Shown piece after piece: positions 17,387 through 26,692 of a stretch of DNA of 64,000 nt. Both the position numbers and the translations under genes were made by a program. How positions within the stretch are numbered: position 1 is the first letter of the stretch; every line of letters starts with the position of its first letter. Source of the DNA: Micromonospora nigra (GTDB lineage: Bacteria > Actinomycetota > Actinomycetes > Mycobacteriales > Micromonosporaceae); the NCBI RefSeq assembly GCF_900091585.1, contig NZ_FMHT01000003.1, forward strand, positions 2,341,501-2,405,500, in the 5' to 3' direction. Under the pieces are notes generated by a model, which saw nothing but the letters and a program-made list of their open reading frames with translations, was not told the origin of the DNA and did no database searches.

Positions 17387-18835
17387 TCAGGGCTGGCCGG
17401 GCCGCCACGGGGCGGCCGGCGGCGGGCCGTACCAGCCGGGCGGACCGTACCCGGCCGGATACGCCGGCGGTGGCGGGGGCAGCACCACCGGGATCGGCAC
17501 CACCGGCTCGTCGGGGGCCTCCACCGCCCGCTGCGAGCCGTCGGGAAAGCGCAGGTGGTAGCGCCGGCCGTCCCAGATCCCGACCGGTGCCTGCGGGTCC
17601 CGGCCGACGAAGAACGTCCGGTACGCGCTGATCGCCTCCAGCAGCTCCCGTTCCTCCCGCGCCGTCCGTTCCCGGTCGACGGGTCGACGGTCCAGCCCCC
17701 GGTGCACGCCGTCCCGCAGCAGGGCCAGCCGGGTCGCGGCGAACTGGTAACCGCGCATCGCCCGTACCCCCGGGTCGCCGGCCACCCGCCGCGCCCAGGT
17801 CCGGGCAGCGTGCCGGCGGCCGAGGCTGCTCAGCGCCGCCACCTCCGGCGGGGTGAGCCAGCCGGCGCGCACGTAGTCGGGCAGGATCCGCTCGGTGAGC
17901 CGGCCCTCCCAGGCGCGCAACCAGACCGCCAGCCCCACCATGCCGAAGAAGATCGGCGCCATCACGCCGACGAACCCGACCACCGAGATCAACGCCTCGC
18001 CGGTGGCCTGGGTGAGCGTCGGCAGCAGGTTCCACGTGCCGTGCAGCATCATCGCCAGCAGCAGACCGGCGACCGGGGCGAGCACCCGGACCCGGCGGTC
18101 CGCCGTCCGCGCCGCGATGCCCAGTCCCACCGCCGTCATCGAGGTGAACAACGGGTGGGCGAAGCCGAACAGCAGGATCCGGACGATGAAGATCGCGATG
18201 ACCTGCTGGGCGCCGGTGGCGGGGCCGTACTGCTCCGCACCGGAGGCGTAGCCGTAGCCGCCGAGGTAGAGGATGTTCTCCACCATCGCGAAGCCGACCG
18301 CCGAGAGCCCGCAGTAGACGAGCGCGTCGGTGATGCCCGAGAACTCCCGGCGGCGGAACACCAGCAGCAGGATCGGCCCGAGCGCCTTGGTCAACTCCTC
18401 GATGAACGGGGCGACCAGCACGGCGGTGAGCGCGACGGGCAGCCCCTGGTCCTCGAAGAACCCGGCCGCCGTCTCGTTGACGGTCAGCGAGGCGGCCGTG
18501 GAGACGAACGCGCCCCAGGCGAAGCAGAAGACCAGATACTTCAGTGGTTCCGGTTCGTAGCGGTCGAGCCAGAGGAAACAGGCGACCAGCACCGGAACCG
18601 GCAGCATCGCGGCGATCAGGCCGATCACCAGCGCCTCCGCGCCGAGGCTCGCGCCGAGGGTGAAGACCATGAACAACGCACAGGCGGCGATCAGGAGCAC
18701 CACCCCCGTCAGCACCAGGGCACGCCGCCAGCCGAGCCGCCGCAGCGGCATCCGGGGGGCGGGGCCACCCGGCTGCGGGACGGCGGGAACGCTGGGCGAC
18801 GGCGGCAGGGGTGCGCCGGTCGGGGTGTCGGCCAT
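17387..18835 (-). CDS. PrsW-family intramembrane metalloprotease
   Basis: A 482-aa protein with about eight membrane helices (residues about 35-300) and a long cytoplasmic tail rich in Pro/Tyr. The PrsW motifs are all present: FIEELTKALG (the EExxK zinc/catalytic motif), GFAMVENILYLGG, FAHPLFTSMTAVGLG and MLHGTWN. In Bacillus, PrsW performs site-1 cleavage of an anti-sigma factor; the target here is unknown. ATG 18835 is preceded 6 nt upstream by TACGCT on the minus strand and lacks a Shine-Dalgarno, so it is probably leaderless. The tail of about 180 residues beyond the last helix is longer than in the Bacillus protein. Confidence 0.88.
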   Translation of the reverse strand: MADTPTGAPLPPSPSVPAVPQPGGPAPRMPLRRLGWRRALVLTGVVLLIAACALFMVFTLGASLGAEALVIGLIAAMLPVPVLVACFLWLDRYEPEPLKYLVFCFAWGAFVSTAASLTVNETAAGFFEDQGLPVALTAVLVAPFIEELTKALGPILLLVFRRREFSGITDALVYCGLSAVGFAMVENILYLGGYGYASGAEQYGPATGAQQVIAIFIVRILLFGFAHPLFTSMTAVGLGIAARTADRRVRVLAPVAGLLLAMMLHGTWNLLPTLTQATGEALISVVGFVGVMAPIFFGMVGLAVWLRAWEGRLTERILPDYVRAGWLTPPEVAALSSLGRRHAARTWARRVAGDPGVRAMRGYQFAATRLALLRDGVHRGLDRRPVDRERTAREERELLEAISAYRTFFVGRDPQAPVGIWDGRRYHLRFPDGSQRAVEAPDEPVVPIPVVLPPPPPAYPAGYGPPGWYGPPPAAPWRPGQP

Positions 18836-18908
18836 GGCGTCAGCGTAGCCATCCCCGGCCGCCGCGACCGGCCGCACGCGCCACCGGCACCCGACGCGGC
18901 GGCCGTGC

Positions 18909-20171
18909 TCAGCCGAGCGGTGGTGGGGCGGGCCGGTTCGCCCCGGTGGTCCGCTCGACGGAACCGTCCGGCCGGTCCAGGTCGCCGAAGGACTGCCGGA
19001 CGAGCCGGTTGGCCTCCTCCTGGCTGAGTCCGGAGGCCACCATCAGGTCACTGGCGGTGGTCCGCACCTGCGCGATCACCACACTGCCGGAGAAACCGAC
19101 TCCCTCCGCGTACGCCCGACCGGCCTCGCTGACCGCGCGCAGCAACCGTTCGCGGGTCTGCTCCGGCTCCTCACCGACGGCGAACTCGTGCTTGAGCAGG
19201 CGCACCGACTCGGCGAGGTGGGCGACGGCGTCCGGCATCGCCGCCGGGACCTGCTCCTCGTCCTCGATCAGGGTGACCGCACGCCGGATCAGCGTGCCGC
19301 TGTTGCGCATGGCCCGGTCGACCGGGTCGGCCGCCTCGGCGTAGTGGGTCAGTTCGCTGCGCCGGTGCCAGCGCGCCGGGGACAGCAGCGCCGTCTCCTT
19401 CGCGCCCTCGATCGCCTCGCTGAAGGCGGTCAGTTCCTCCTTGTTGTCGCGGAGCCGCTCCAACGCCTCCTGCACCTTGTCGCGGTCCCGCTCCCGCAGC
19501 CCCTCGGCGGTGATGTCGAGCTGTGCGGAGAGCAGGTCCAGTGCGGGCCGCGCGGCCCGGTTGAGCACCCGCAGCGGATTCAGCGGCAGCAGGATCGCGG
19601 TGACCAGCAGGGCGATGCCGCCGCCGACGATCGCGTCGACGAACCGGGGGATCTCCAGGTCCGCCACCGAAGGGCTGAGGGTGACGATCAGCACGCCGGT
19701 CGCCGCGGCCTGGATGACGATGGCAACACTGCCTCCGGCGAACACGGTGACCAGGATCGCGGAGGTGACCACCAGGCCGAGCTGCCACGGCCCCGTGCCG
19801 AGCAGGTAGATCAGAAGGTCGCCGAGCGCGACGCCCACCCCCACCCCGATGATCAGCTCGACGGTGCGTCGGAACCGTTGCCCCACCGACACGGCCAGCG
19901 TGCCCACCGCCGAGATCGGCGCGAACACCGGTTGCGGGTTGCCCAGCAGCTCGTGAGCGGCCAGCCAGGCCAGCCCGGCGGCGAGGCCCGCCTGCACCGC
20001 CAGGCCCAACGCCATGCGCACCCGGTGCAGCCGGTCGTGCAGGGTGGCCTTACCACGGTGGCGGAGCTGGTGCACGGCCTCCGCGATCCGCACGCTGTCG
20101 ACGTCGACGGCTCCCTCGCGCCGCAGGGCACGCCGCATCGGCGAGGATCGGCGGTCCCGGGCCACGGCCAT
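18909..20171 (-). CDS. FUSC-family (aromatic acid exporter-like) membrane protein
   Basis: A 420-aa protein. Residues about 45-190 hold five to six membrane helices (QAGLAAGLAWLAAHELL, VFAPISAVGTLAVSVGQRF, VAIVIQAAATGVLIVTLSP), the half-transporter module of FUSC proteins; a helical cytoplasmic domain follows (about 195-420). Such proteins export aromatic acids or other small molecules. ATG 20171 is chosen as start; ATG 20138 is an alternative. The frame stays open for another 1.4 kb upstream, but that part is antisense to the FAD oxidase gene and is not coding. The gene diverges from that oxidase with 78 nt between starts. Confidence 0.85.
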   Translation of the reverse strand: MAVARDRRSSPMRRALRREGAVDVDSVRIAEAVHQLRHRGKATLHDRLHRVRMALGLAVQAGLAAGLAWLAAHELLGNPQPVFAPISAVGTLAVSVGQRFRRTVELIIGVGVGVALGDLLIYLLGTGPWQLGLVVTSAILVTVFAGGSVAIVIQAAATGVLIVTLSPSVADLEIPRFVDAIVGGGIALLVTAILLPLNPLRVLNRAARPALDLLSAQLDITAEGLRERDRDKVQEALERLRDNKEELTAFSEAIEGAKETALLSPARWHRRSELTHYAEAADPVDRAMRNSGTLIRRAVTLIEDEEQVPAAMPDAVAHLAESVRLLKHEFAVGEEPEQTRERLLRAVSEAGRAYAEGVGFSGSVVIAQVRTTASDLMVASGLSQEEANRLVRQSFGDLDRPDGSVERTTGANRPAPPPLG

Positions 20172-20249
20172 GGCGGGGACTACCCGCGCCGGCGCGGGTG
20201 AATCCTGGCCGGTTGGTGATCGCCGGGATCGGGTCGTAGCCTCTGCGAC

Positions 20250-21650
20250 ATGGCCGGTACCCCCCTGCTGAACGAGCTGCGCGCCGCCCTGGGGCCGGAC
20301 GCGGTGCTCACCGACCCCGACCTGCTCCGGATGCACGAACGCGACGAGGCCGACCTCTGCGCCGCCGGCACGCCGCTGGTGGTGGTGCGCCCCCGCAGCA
20401 CCGAAGAGGTGGTCGCCGTGGTCCGGGCGGCCGGGCGGCACGGCGTACCCGTGGTGCCGCAGGGGGCGCGGACCGGGCTGGCCGGCGCGGCGAACGCGGT
20501 CGACGGCGCGGTGGTGCTCAGCACCGTGGCGATGGACGCCGTCGTGGAGATCGACCCGGTGAGCCGCATCGCCGTCGTGCAGCCGGGAGTGGTCAACGCG
20601 ACCCTCGCGGCGGCCGTCGCGAAGCGGGGCCTGTGGTATCCGCCCGACCCCGGTTCCTGGGAGTCGTCCACCATCGGCGGCAACGTCGCCACCAACGCCG
20701 GCGGCATGTGCTGCGTCAAGTACGGCGTGACCACCGGGTACGTGCTCGGGTTGGAGGTGGTGCTCGCCTCCGGCGAGGTGCTGCGCACCGGCCGGCGCAC
20801 CGCCAAGGGGGTGGCCGGATACGACCTGACCAGCCTGTTCGTCGGCTCCGAGGGCACCCTCGGCGTGATCACCGAGGTGACCGTGGCGCTGCGGCCCGCC
20901 CCGGCGGAGTCGTTGACCATGGTGGCGGTGTTCCCGTCCACCGCCACGGCGGGCGAGGCGGTCGCCCAGATCGCCGCCCGAGGGCTGTCCCCCAGCCTGT
21001 TGGAACTGCTTGACCGCACCCACCTGCGGGCCATCGAGGCCTACCGGCCGATGGGTCTGCGCACCGACGCCGAGGCGCTGCTGCTGGCCGCCGCCGACAC
21101 CGGCAGCCGGGCCGCCGAGGACCTGGCCGAACTGGCCGGCGTCTGCGAGGCGGCCGGCGCCGACGAGGTGTACGCGGCCACCGACGCGGTCGAGGCGGCG
21201 GCACTGTTGCAGGCCCGCCGGCTGGCGCACCCGGCGATGGAGAGGTTCGCGGCCGACGCGTACCCGGACGGCAACGGCGGCCTGGTCATCGACGACGTGG
21301 CGGTGCCCCGGGCGGCGCTGGCCGCCCTGCTCGACGGGGTGGCCCGGATCGCCGCCGAGTGCGCGGTGCCGATCGGGGTGGTGGGGCACGCCGGGGACGG
21401 CAACATGCACCCGAACATCGTGGTCGACCGCGCCGACCCGGCCAGCCTGGAGCGGGGGCGGCGGGCGTTCGACGAGATCATGCGGCTCGGTCTCGACCTG
21501 GGCGGCACCTGCACCGGCGAACACGGCGTGGGCCTGCTCAAGCGGGACTGGCTGGCCCGGGAGGTCGGCCCGGTGGGGATGCGCGTGCACCGGGCGGTCA
21601 AGGCCGCCCTCGACCCGACGGGCCTGCTCAATCCCGGCAAGGTGCTCTGA
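20250..21650 (+). CDS. FAD-linked oxidase (glycolate/D-lactate dehydrogenase, GlcD type)
   Basis: A 466-aa flavoenzyme of the vanillyl-alcohol-oxidase fold. The FAD-binding domain includes VVVRPRSTEEVVAVVRAAG, VVPQGARTGLAGAA and SSTIGGNVATNAGG; the C-terminal cap has the catalytic/metal region HAGDGNMHPN, GTCTGEHGVG and LLNPGKVL. It oxidises a 2-hydroxy acid such as glycolate or D-lactate with electrons passed to a carrier. No GlcE/GlcF genes are nearby, so it acts alone or with distant partners. The ATG at 20250 lies 7 nt after TAGCCT (20237-20242), a leaderless start. Confidence 0.9.
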   Translation: MAGTPLLNELRAALGPDAVLTDPDLLRMHERDEADLCAAGTPLVVVRPRSTEEVVAVVRAAGRHGVPVVPQGARTGLAGAANAVDGAVVLSTVAMDAVVEIDPVSRIAVVQPGVVNATLAAAVAKRGLWYPPDPGSWESSTIGGNVATNAGGMCCVKYGVTTGYVLGLEVVLASGEVLRTGRRTAKGVAGYDLTSLFVGSEGTLGVITEVTVALRPAPAESLTMVAVFPSTATAGEAVAQIAARGLSPSLLELLDRTHLRAIEAYRPMGLRTDAEALLLAAADTGSRAAEDLAELAGVCEAAGADEVYAATDAVEAAALLQARRLAHPAMERFAADAYPDGNGGLVIDDVAVPRAALAALLDGVARIAAECAVPIGVVGHAGDGNMHPNIVVDRADPASLERGRRAFDEIMRLGLDLGGTCTGEHGVGLLKRDWLAREVGPVGMRVHRAVKAALDPTGLLNPGKVL

Positions 21651-21710
21651 CCGGCGACCACGACGGGCCTGCCCACCGGTGGTGCCGCCGACGCGGTGTG
21701 CGGCGTGGGC

Positions 21711-22259
21711 TCAGGAGGTGGGCACGGCCGGGGTGGCCTGGGTGAGCAGCAGCAGGATCTCGTACGCCACCGGGGGCCGGATCTCACCCGGGCAGTCCTG
21801 GGAGGTGATCAGGCCGGCCGAGGTGAGCAGGCTGGAGGTGAGGGCGCCCACGCAGGCCACCCGGTAGCCGCGCGCCTCGTCGGTCTCCCCGGTCAGTGCC
21901 GGGTCGGCGAGCAACCGCTGGAGCCGCTGCACCTGCTCACCGTCGAGCCGCCCGGTGGAGGTCACCCCGTCGCCCGCACAGTCGATGCACTCCCAGCGGC
22001 CGTCGGGTTCCACGTTCAGCGTTCGCAGCGGCCCCTCGGTGCCCTCCTTCTGGAGCAGACTGACCCGACCCTTGCCGGTGGTCGCCGCCTGCGGGGGGCC
22101 GGGCAGTTCCGCGCCGGAGTCGCCGGCCGCCGGGGCGGCCACCGGATCGTCCGCACCGGACGGGGCGCATCCGGTCAGGAAGACGACCAGCAGCGCGGTG
22201 ACGGACAGTGGGGCGATTCGTGACCATGGGGCGGCAACCACGCGCGGAACTTTACCCAC
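21711..22259 (-). CDS. putative lipoprotein
   Basis: Up to 182 aa. After a basic start comes a hydrophobic stretch ending in the lipobox LTGC (Cys about residue 31), so the mature protein is probably a membrane-anchored lipoprotein. The rest has a Pro/Ala-rich linker and a compact domain with four Cys (WECIDCAG near the middle, then two more), perhaps two disulfides. No family was recognised. The start is uncertain: GTG 22259 is the first available, but a GTG at codon 7 is possible. It is convergent with the FAD oxidase and lies about 65 nt upstream of the region before glpD's 3' end. Confidence 0.75.
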   Translation of the reverse strand: MGKVPRVVAAPWSRIAPLSVTALLVVFLTGCAPSGADDPVAAPAAGDSGAELPGPPQAATTGKGRVSLLQKEGTEGPLRTLNVEPDGRWECIDCAGDGVTSTGRLDGEQVQRLQRLLADPALTGETDEARGYRVACVGALTSSLLTSAGLITSQDCPGEIRPPVAYEILLLLTQATPAVPTS

Positions 22260-22324
22260 CGTAGGTTACCGTCGGAACCACCGACCGGACGGGCATCGAT
22301 GGCGGACGTTCACCACCGGGCAGG

Positions 22325-24148
22325 TCAGCGGGACGAGGGAAGTTCGGCGTCGTCGGTTCCCCGGTCGGCGGCGAAACCCCGCACGTCGGGCGCGCCGAGC
22401 CGGGCCGCGTCGGCGGTGGCGTCGTCCGGCATGAGCTGCGACTGCCGCTCGGCCTCCACCCGCGCCCGGTAGTGCTCGACCTCCCGCGCCCGTGTCGCGG
22501 CGTCCCAGCCGAGCACCGCGCCCATCAGCTCGGCCGTGTGCTCGGCCGACTCCAGGCCCCGGTGGGTCGTCTCGAAGGAGATCCGGGTGCGGCGGGTCAG
22601 CACGTCCTCCAGGTGCAGCGCACCCTCGGCCTGTGTCGCGTACGTCACCTCGGCGGCCAGGTACTCCGGGGCACCCGCCAGGGGCGAGGCGAGCAGCGGA
22701 TCGGCGTCAACCAGCGCCAGCAGGTCCCGGGTGAGGGTGCCGTACCGCTCCAGCAGGTGTTCGACCACACCGACCGGCAGACCGTGGCGGCGGGCCAGGT
22801 CCGCGCGATCCCGCCACATGGCCGGGTAGCCGTCCGCGCCGAGCAACGGCAGGTCGGCGGTACGCGACGGCGGGCCGCCGCCGAGCCGACGGACGGCCCG
22901 GTCGACCACGTCGGAGGCCATCACCCGGTACGTCGTGTACTTGCCGCCCGCCACCAGCAGCAGGCCGAGCATCGGCTCGAAGACGGCGTGCTCACGGGAC
23001 AGCTTGGAGGTGGAGTCCGCCTCGCCGGCCAGCAGCGGGCGCAGCCCGGCGTACACGCCTTCGATGTCGGCCGTGGTGAGTGGCCGTTCCAGCACGGTGT
23101 TGACCTGTTCGAGCAGGTATTCGATGTCGCGGGCGGACGCGGCCGGGTGAGCGCGGTCCAGCCGCCAGTCGGTGTCGGTGGTGCCGATGATCCAGTGCCC
23201 GCCCCACGGGATGACGAACAGGACGCTCGACGGGGTGCGCAGGATCAGCCCGGTCTCGCCGGTGATCGCCGAGCGGGGCACCACCAGGTGCACCCCCTTC
23301 GACGCCCGCACCCGGATCCCGGGGCGCAGCCCGACGTCGTTGAGCATCCGCGACATGTCGTCGCTCCACACCCCGGTCGCACCGATGACCGTGCGGGCGC
23401 GTACCTCGAACTCGGCGTCCGGGGAGCCGGCGGGCGCCTCCAGGTCACGGATCCGGACCCCGGTGACCTCCCGGGCCTGCCGCACCAGGCCGACGGCACG
23501 GGCGCTGCTGACCACGGTCGCACCGAGGCTCGCCGCGGTGCGGGCCAGGGTGACCACCAGCCGGGCGTCGTCGACCTGCCCGTCGTAGTAGCGGATCGCG
23601 CCGGCGACGGCGTCCGCGCGCAGGCTCGGGAAGATCCGGCGGGCGCCCTCGCGGCTGAGGTGCCGGTGCAGCGGCATTCCCCGGCCGCCGCCGAACAGGC
23701 CGGCGAAGGCGTCGTACGCCGCCACCCCGGCACCGTAGTAGGAGCGGCGGAACATCCGGGCCGGCAGGTTGCGCAGGCCACGGCCGGCGGGCAACGGCAC
23801 CAGGATCGGCACCGGTCGGACCAGGTGCGGCGCCAGGCGGGTGGCGAGCAGACCGCGCTCGGTGAGCGCCTCGTGCACGAGGTGGAACTCCAACTGCTCC
23901 AGGTAGCGCAGGCCGCCGTGGATCAGCTTGCTGGACCGGCTGGAGGTGCCGGCAGCGAAGTCGCGCGCCTCCACCAGGGCCACCTTCAGGCCGCGTGAGG
24001 CCGCGTCGAGGGCGGCGCCCGCACCGGTCACCCCACCCCCGATGACCAGCACGTCGAACCGCTCGGCACGCAGCCTGCGCAGGTCGGCGGCGCGGCGCTC
24101 GGGGGAGAGCTGACCGGCGACGAATCGGGAGAGGTGAGGTTCGCGCAC
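22325..24148 (-). CDS. glpD: aerobic glycerol-3-phosphate dehydrogenase
   Basis: A 607-aa FAD enzyme of the inner membrane face that oxidises sn-glycerol-3-phosphate to dihydroxyacetone phosphate and feeds electrons to quinones. The N-terminal dinucleotide fold DVLVIGGGVTGAGAALDAAS (about 28-47) and GTSSRSSKLIHGGLRYLEQ, plus the conserved VAGGKYTTYR, are typical; the C-terminal helical domain (about 400-540) is complete. The GTG at 24148 is preceded 6 nt upstream by TACCGT on the minus strand, so the start is probably leaderless. It diverges from the subtilase gene with 101 nt between starts. No glpF or glpK is adjacent. Confidence 0.93.
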   Translation of the reverse strand: MREPHLSRFVAGQLSPERRAADLRRLRAERFDVLVIGGGVTGAGAALDAASRGLKVALVEARDFAAGTSSRSSKLIHGGLRYLEQLEFHLVHEALTERGLLATRLAPHLVRPVPILVPLPAGRGLRNLPARMFRRSYYGAGVAAYDAFAGLFGGGRGMPLHRHLSREGARRIFPSLRADAVAGAIRYYDGQVDDARLVVTLARTAASLGATVVSSARAVGLVRQAREVTGVRIRDLEAPAGSPDAEFEVRARTVIGATGVWSDDMSRMLNDVGLRPGIRVRASKGVHLVVPRSAITGETGLILRTPSSVLFVIPWGGHWIIGTTDTDWRLDRAHPAASARDIEYLLEQVNTVLERPLTTADIEGVYAGLRPLLAGEADSTSKLSREHAVFEPMLGLLLVAGGKYTTYRVMASDVVDRAVRRLGGGPPSRTADLPLLGADGYPAMWRDRADLARRHGLPVGVVEHLLERYGTLTRDLLALVDADPLLASPLAGAPEYLAAEVTYATQAEGALHLEDVLTRRTRISFETTHRGLESAEHTAELMGAVLGWDAATRAREVEHYRARVEAERQSQLMPDDATADAARLGAPDVRGFAADRGTDDAELPSSR

Positions 24149-24249
24149 CTGCCCACGGTAACGCTCGCGGCGAGCCGGTGACACCGGGTCGACCAGCCAA
24201 GATCCTCCGATGGGCGGTGGGTCGGGACACCTCGTCGTACTGTGTGCGG

Positions 24250-26628
24250 ATGCGGGCGCAATCTCCCGGGGGTCCGGTCGGCGAGCGGACCAACCCGTGG
24301 GTCGTGGTCGCCGCCGCGCTGGTCGGATGCGTGGCGGTGGTGGTCACGGCGGTGCTCCAGATCCTCGGCTGGGGGGTCGACCAGTTGCTGCTCGCCAGCG
24401 GCCTCGACCGGGCGCTCTGGCTGTGGCCGACGGTGGTGCTCGTCACGGTGCTGGCCGTCGGCGTCCCGGCGCTGCTGCTCGCCCTGCTGCCCCGGGCGGC
24501 GTCGGTGCGCGCCACGGGTCGGGTCTGGCTGGCCGGGTTACTGGCGGCGGGCGCGCTGGGTCTGCTGCGCCTGGTGCCGCCGGTCCACCACGAGGCGTAC
24601 CTGATCGCCCTGGGCGCGACGGCGGCGCTGCTCACGGTGCTCGTCGGCCGCCTCCTCGGCCGCGCCGGCCGCCCGCGGGTCGGGACATCGCCCGCGGTGA
24701 CGCTGCTGGCGGTCGCAGCCGGGTTGGCGCTGCTGCTGCCCTGGGCGTGGCTGGGGGCACCGGGCGGGCTGCTGGAGACCGTTCTCGCCGCCCTGGCCGC
24801 GGCGGCCGTCGGGGCCCTGGCCGGGGCGCTGCTCGACGCGCGGTTCTGGGGCTGCTTCGAGGTCGGTGAGCCGCCCCGACCGGCCCGGCTGGTGTTGGTC
24901 GGCGGGCTGGTGGCCGGGGTGACCCTGCTGCTGCTCGGTGCGGGCGTCGGGCAGTCCGGCGCGCAACTGCCCCTGCTGTTGTCCCTGCCTCCGGCCGCCT
25001 TCACCCTGGCCGCGCTGCACGCCGCCGCCCACCGGACCGGTCGGTCCGGTCGGGCACCGACCCGCTGGCTGGTGGGGCTCGCCGTCGCCGGGCCACTGGC
25101 GTTCACCGACCCGGAAGAGGTCACCCTGCTGCTGGCCGGCACGCGTGACGTGCCGTTCTGGGTGCTGGCCGCCGCCGTCGCCGGGCTCGCCGTCGCGGTC
25201 CTGCTCGCCCTGGCGTACGGGGTGCTGCTGGCGCGGCCCGCCGCGCCCCGCCCCAGCCGACGGGTGGCCGCGCTGACCGCTGTCGTCCTGCTGGTCGGGG
25301 TCGGTGCGGTGGCGGTGGGCCCCGGGCAGGCCGGGCTGCACGGGGAACGGCTGCTGGTGGTGCTGCGCGAGCAGGCGGACCTGACCGGCCTGCCCGGGGG
25401 CACCGGCCGGGCCGGCCGGGACGCCCGTGCCACCGAGGTGTACCGGCGGCTCGTCGCCACCGCCGAACGCACGCAGGCCGACCTGCGCCGGGACCTCGAC
25501 CGGTTGCGCCGCGCGCACACGCCGTACTACCTGGTGAACGCGGTGGAGGTGGACGGCGGCCCGGTGCTGCGGGCCTGGTTGTCCCGCCGGCCGGAGGTCG
25601 ACCGGGTGCTGGTCTCCCAGCGGCTGCGACCGCTGCCCGCGCCCGCCGGCACCGCCCGGGGCACCGAACCCGCCCCTACCGGCGTCCCGTGGAACCTCCG
25701 CATGATCCGCGCGGACCGGGTCTGGTCGGAGCTCGGCGTCACCGGGGCCGGCGTGACCGTGGGCAGTTCCGACTCGGGCGTCGACGGCCGGCACCCGGCG
25801 CTCGCCGACGGCTTCCGGGGCGGCGGCGACTCCTGGTACGACCCGTGGGACGCCACGGTCAGGCCGACGGACCAGAGCGGACACGGCACGCACACGCTCG
25901 GCAGCGCGGTCGGCCGGGGCGGCGTGGGAGTCGCCCCGGGAGCCGACTGGGTCGGCTGCGTGAACCTGGACCGCAACCTCGGCAACCCGGCGTACTACCT
26001 GGACTGCCTACAGTTCATGCTGGCGCCCTTCCCGACCGGCGGGGATCCGTTCACGGCGGGTCGGCCGGACCGGGCCCCGGACATCCTGACCAACTCCTGG
26101 GGTTGCCCGCCGGTCGAGGGCTGCGATCCGGCGGCGCTGCGGCCGGCCACCGCCGCTCTGGCCGCCGCGGGCATCCTGGTGGTCGCGGCGGCGGGCAACA
26201 CCGGCCCGTACTGCGGCTCGGTGGACGACCCGCCCGCCCCGTACCCGGACGTGCTGACGGTGGGTGCGATCGACGAGCGACGCCGGGTGACGAGCTTCTC
26301 GGCGCGCGGGCCGGCGGCGGGCGGTGCGACGAAACCGGACCTGATGGCCCCGGGCGCGGGGGTGCTCTCGGCGATGCCCGGCGGCGGGTACGCCACGCTG
26401 GACGGCACGTCGATGGCGACGCCGCAGGTGGCGGGCGTGGTGGCGCTGATGTGGTCGGCCAATCCCACGCTGGTCGGCGACCTGCCCCGGACCCGGGCCA
26501 TCCTGCGCGACACGGCGACCCGGGTGGGGGTGGCGGAGGCGTCCGCGCAGACCTGCGGCGGCACCGCCAACATCACCGGGGCCGGTCTGGTGGACGCGTA
26601 CGCCGCCGTCCGCGCCGCCGGACCCTGA
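24250..26628 (+). CDS. subtilisin-like (S8) protease fused to a polytopic membrane domain
   Basis: A 792-aa protein. Residues about 15-365 contain around 11 hydrophobic segments with short loops; residues 365-470 form a soluble linker that resembles an inhibitor-type propeptide (QADLRRDLDRLRR, PYYLVNAVEV, LSRRPEVDRVLVSQR); the S8 catalytic domain follows. The triad is intact: Asp508 in SSDSGVDG, His545 in GHGTHT, Ser721 in GTSMATPQ, with the oxyanion Asn615 in TNSWG. With an odd number of helices and a cytoplasmic N-terminus the protease would face outside. ATG 24250 lies 6 nt after TACTGT (24238-24243), a leaderless start. The unusual point is the large membrane domain in place of a signal peptide. 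Confidence 0.88.
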   Translation: MRAQSPGGPVGERTNPWVVVAAALVGCVAVVVTAVLQILGWGVDQLLLASGLDRALWLWPTVVLVTVLAVGVPALLLALLPRAASVRATGRVWLAGLLAAGALGLLRLVPPVHHEAYLIALGATAALLTVLVGRLLGRAGRPRVGTSPAVTLLAVAAGLALLLPWAWLGAPGGLLETVLAALAAAAVGALAGALLDARFWGCFEVGEPPRPARLVLVGGLVAGVTLLLLGAGVGQSGAQLPLLLSLPPAAFTLAALHAAAHRTGRSGRAPTRWLVGLAVAGPLAFTDPEEVTLLLAGTRDVPFWVLAAAVAGLAVAVLLALAYGVLLARPAAPRPSRRVAALTAVVLLVGVGAVAVGPGQAGLHGERLLVVLREQADLTGLPGGTGRAGRDARATEVYRRLVATAERTQADLRRDLDRLRRAHTPYYLVNAVEVDGGPVLRAWLSRRPEVDRVLVSQRLRPLPAPAGTARGTEPAPTGVPWNLRMIRADRVWSELGVTGAGVTVGSSDSGVDGRHPALADGFRGGGDSWYDPWDATVRPTDQSGHGTHTLGSAVGRGGVGVAPGADWVGCVNLDRNLGNPAYYLDCLQFMLAPFPTGGDPFTAGRPDRAPDILTNSWGCPPVEGCDPAALRPATAALAAAGILVVAAAGNTGPYCGSVDDPPAPYPDVLTVGAIDERRRVTSFSARGPAAGGATKPDLMAPGAGVLSAMPGGGYATLDGTSMATPQVAGVVALMWSANPTLVGDLPRTRAILRDTATRVGVAEASAQTCGGTANITGAGLVDAYAAVRAAGP

Positions 26629-26692
26629 CCCGATCGCCCCGGACGCCCCGCGCCTCGTTCTCCTGGGGTGGGTTGGCCTAGGGTCGGCAGGC

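Noticed and set aside
18909..21590. 893-codon open frame extending the FUSC-type gene
   Set aside because: The upstream two thirds are antisense to the FAD oxidase gene, with His/Arg/Gln-rich shadow composition; the FUSC-like protein itself starts at 20171 or 20138.
23445..25520. 691-codon minus-strand frame across glpD and the subtilase gene
   Set aside because: Low-complexity Ser/Thr/Ala/Arg composition, no start signals, and opposite to two well-supported genes.
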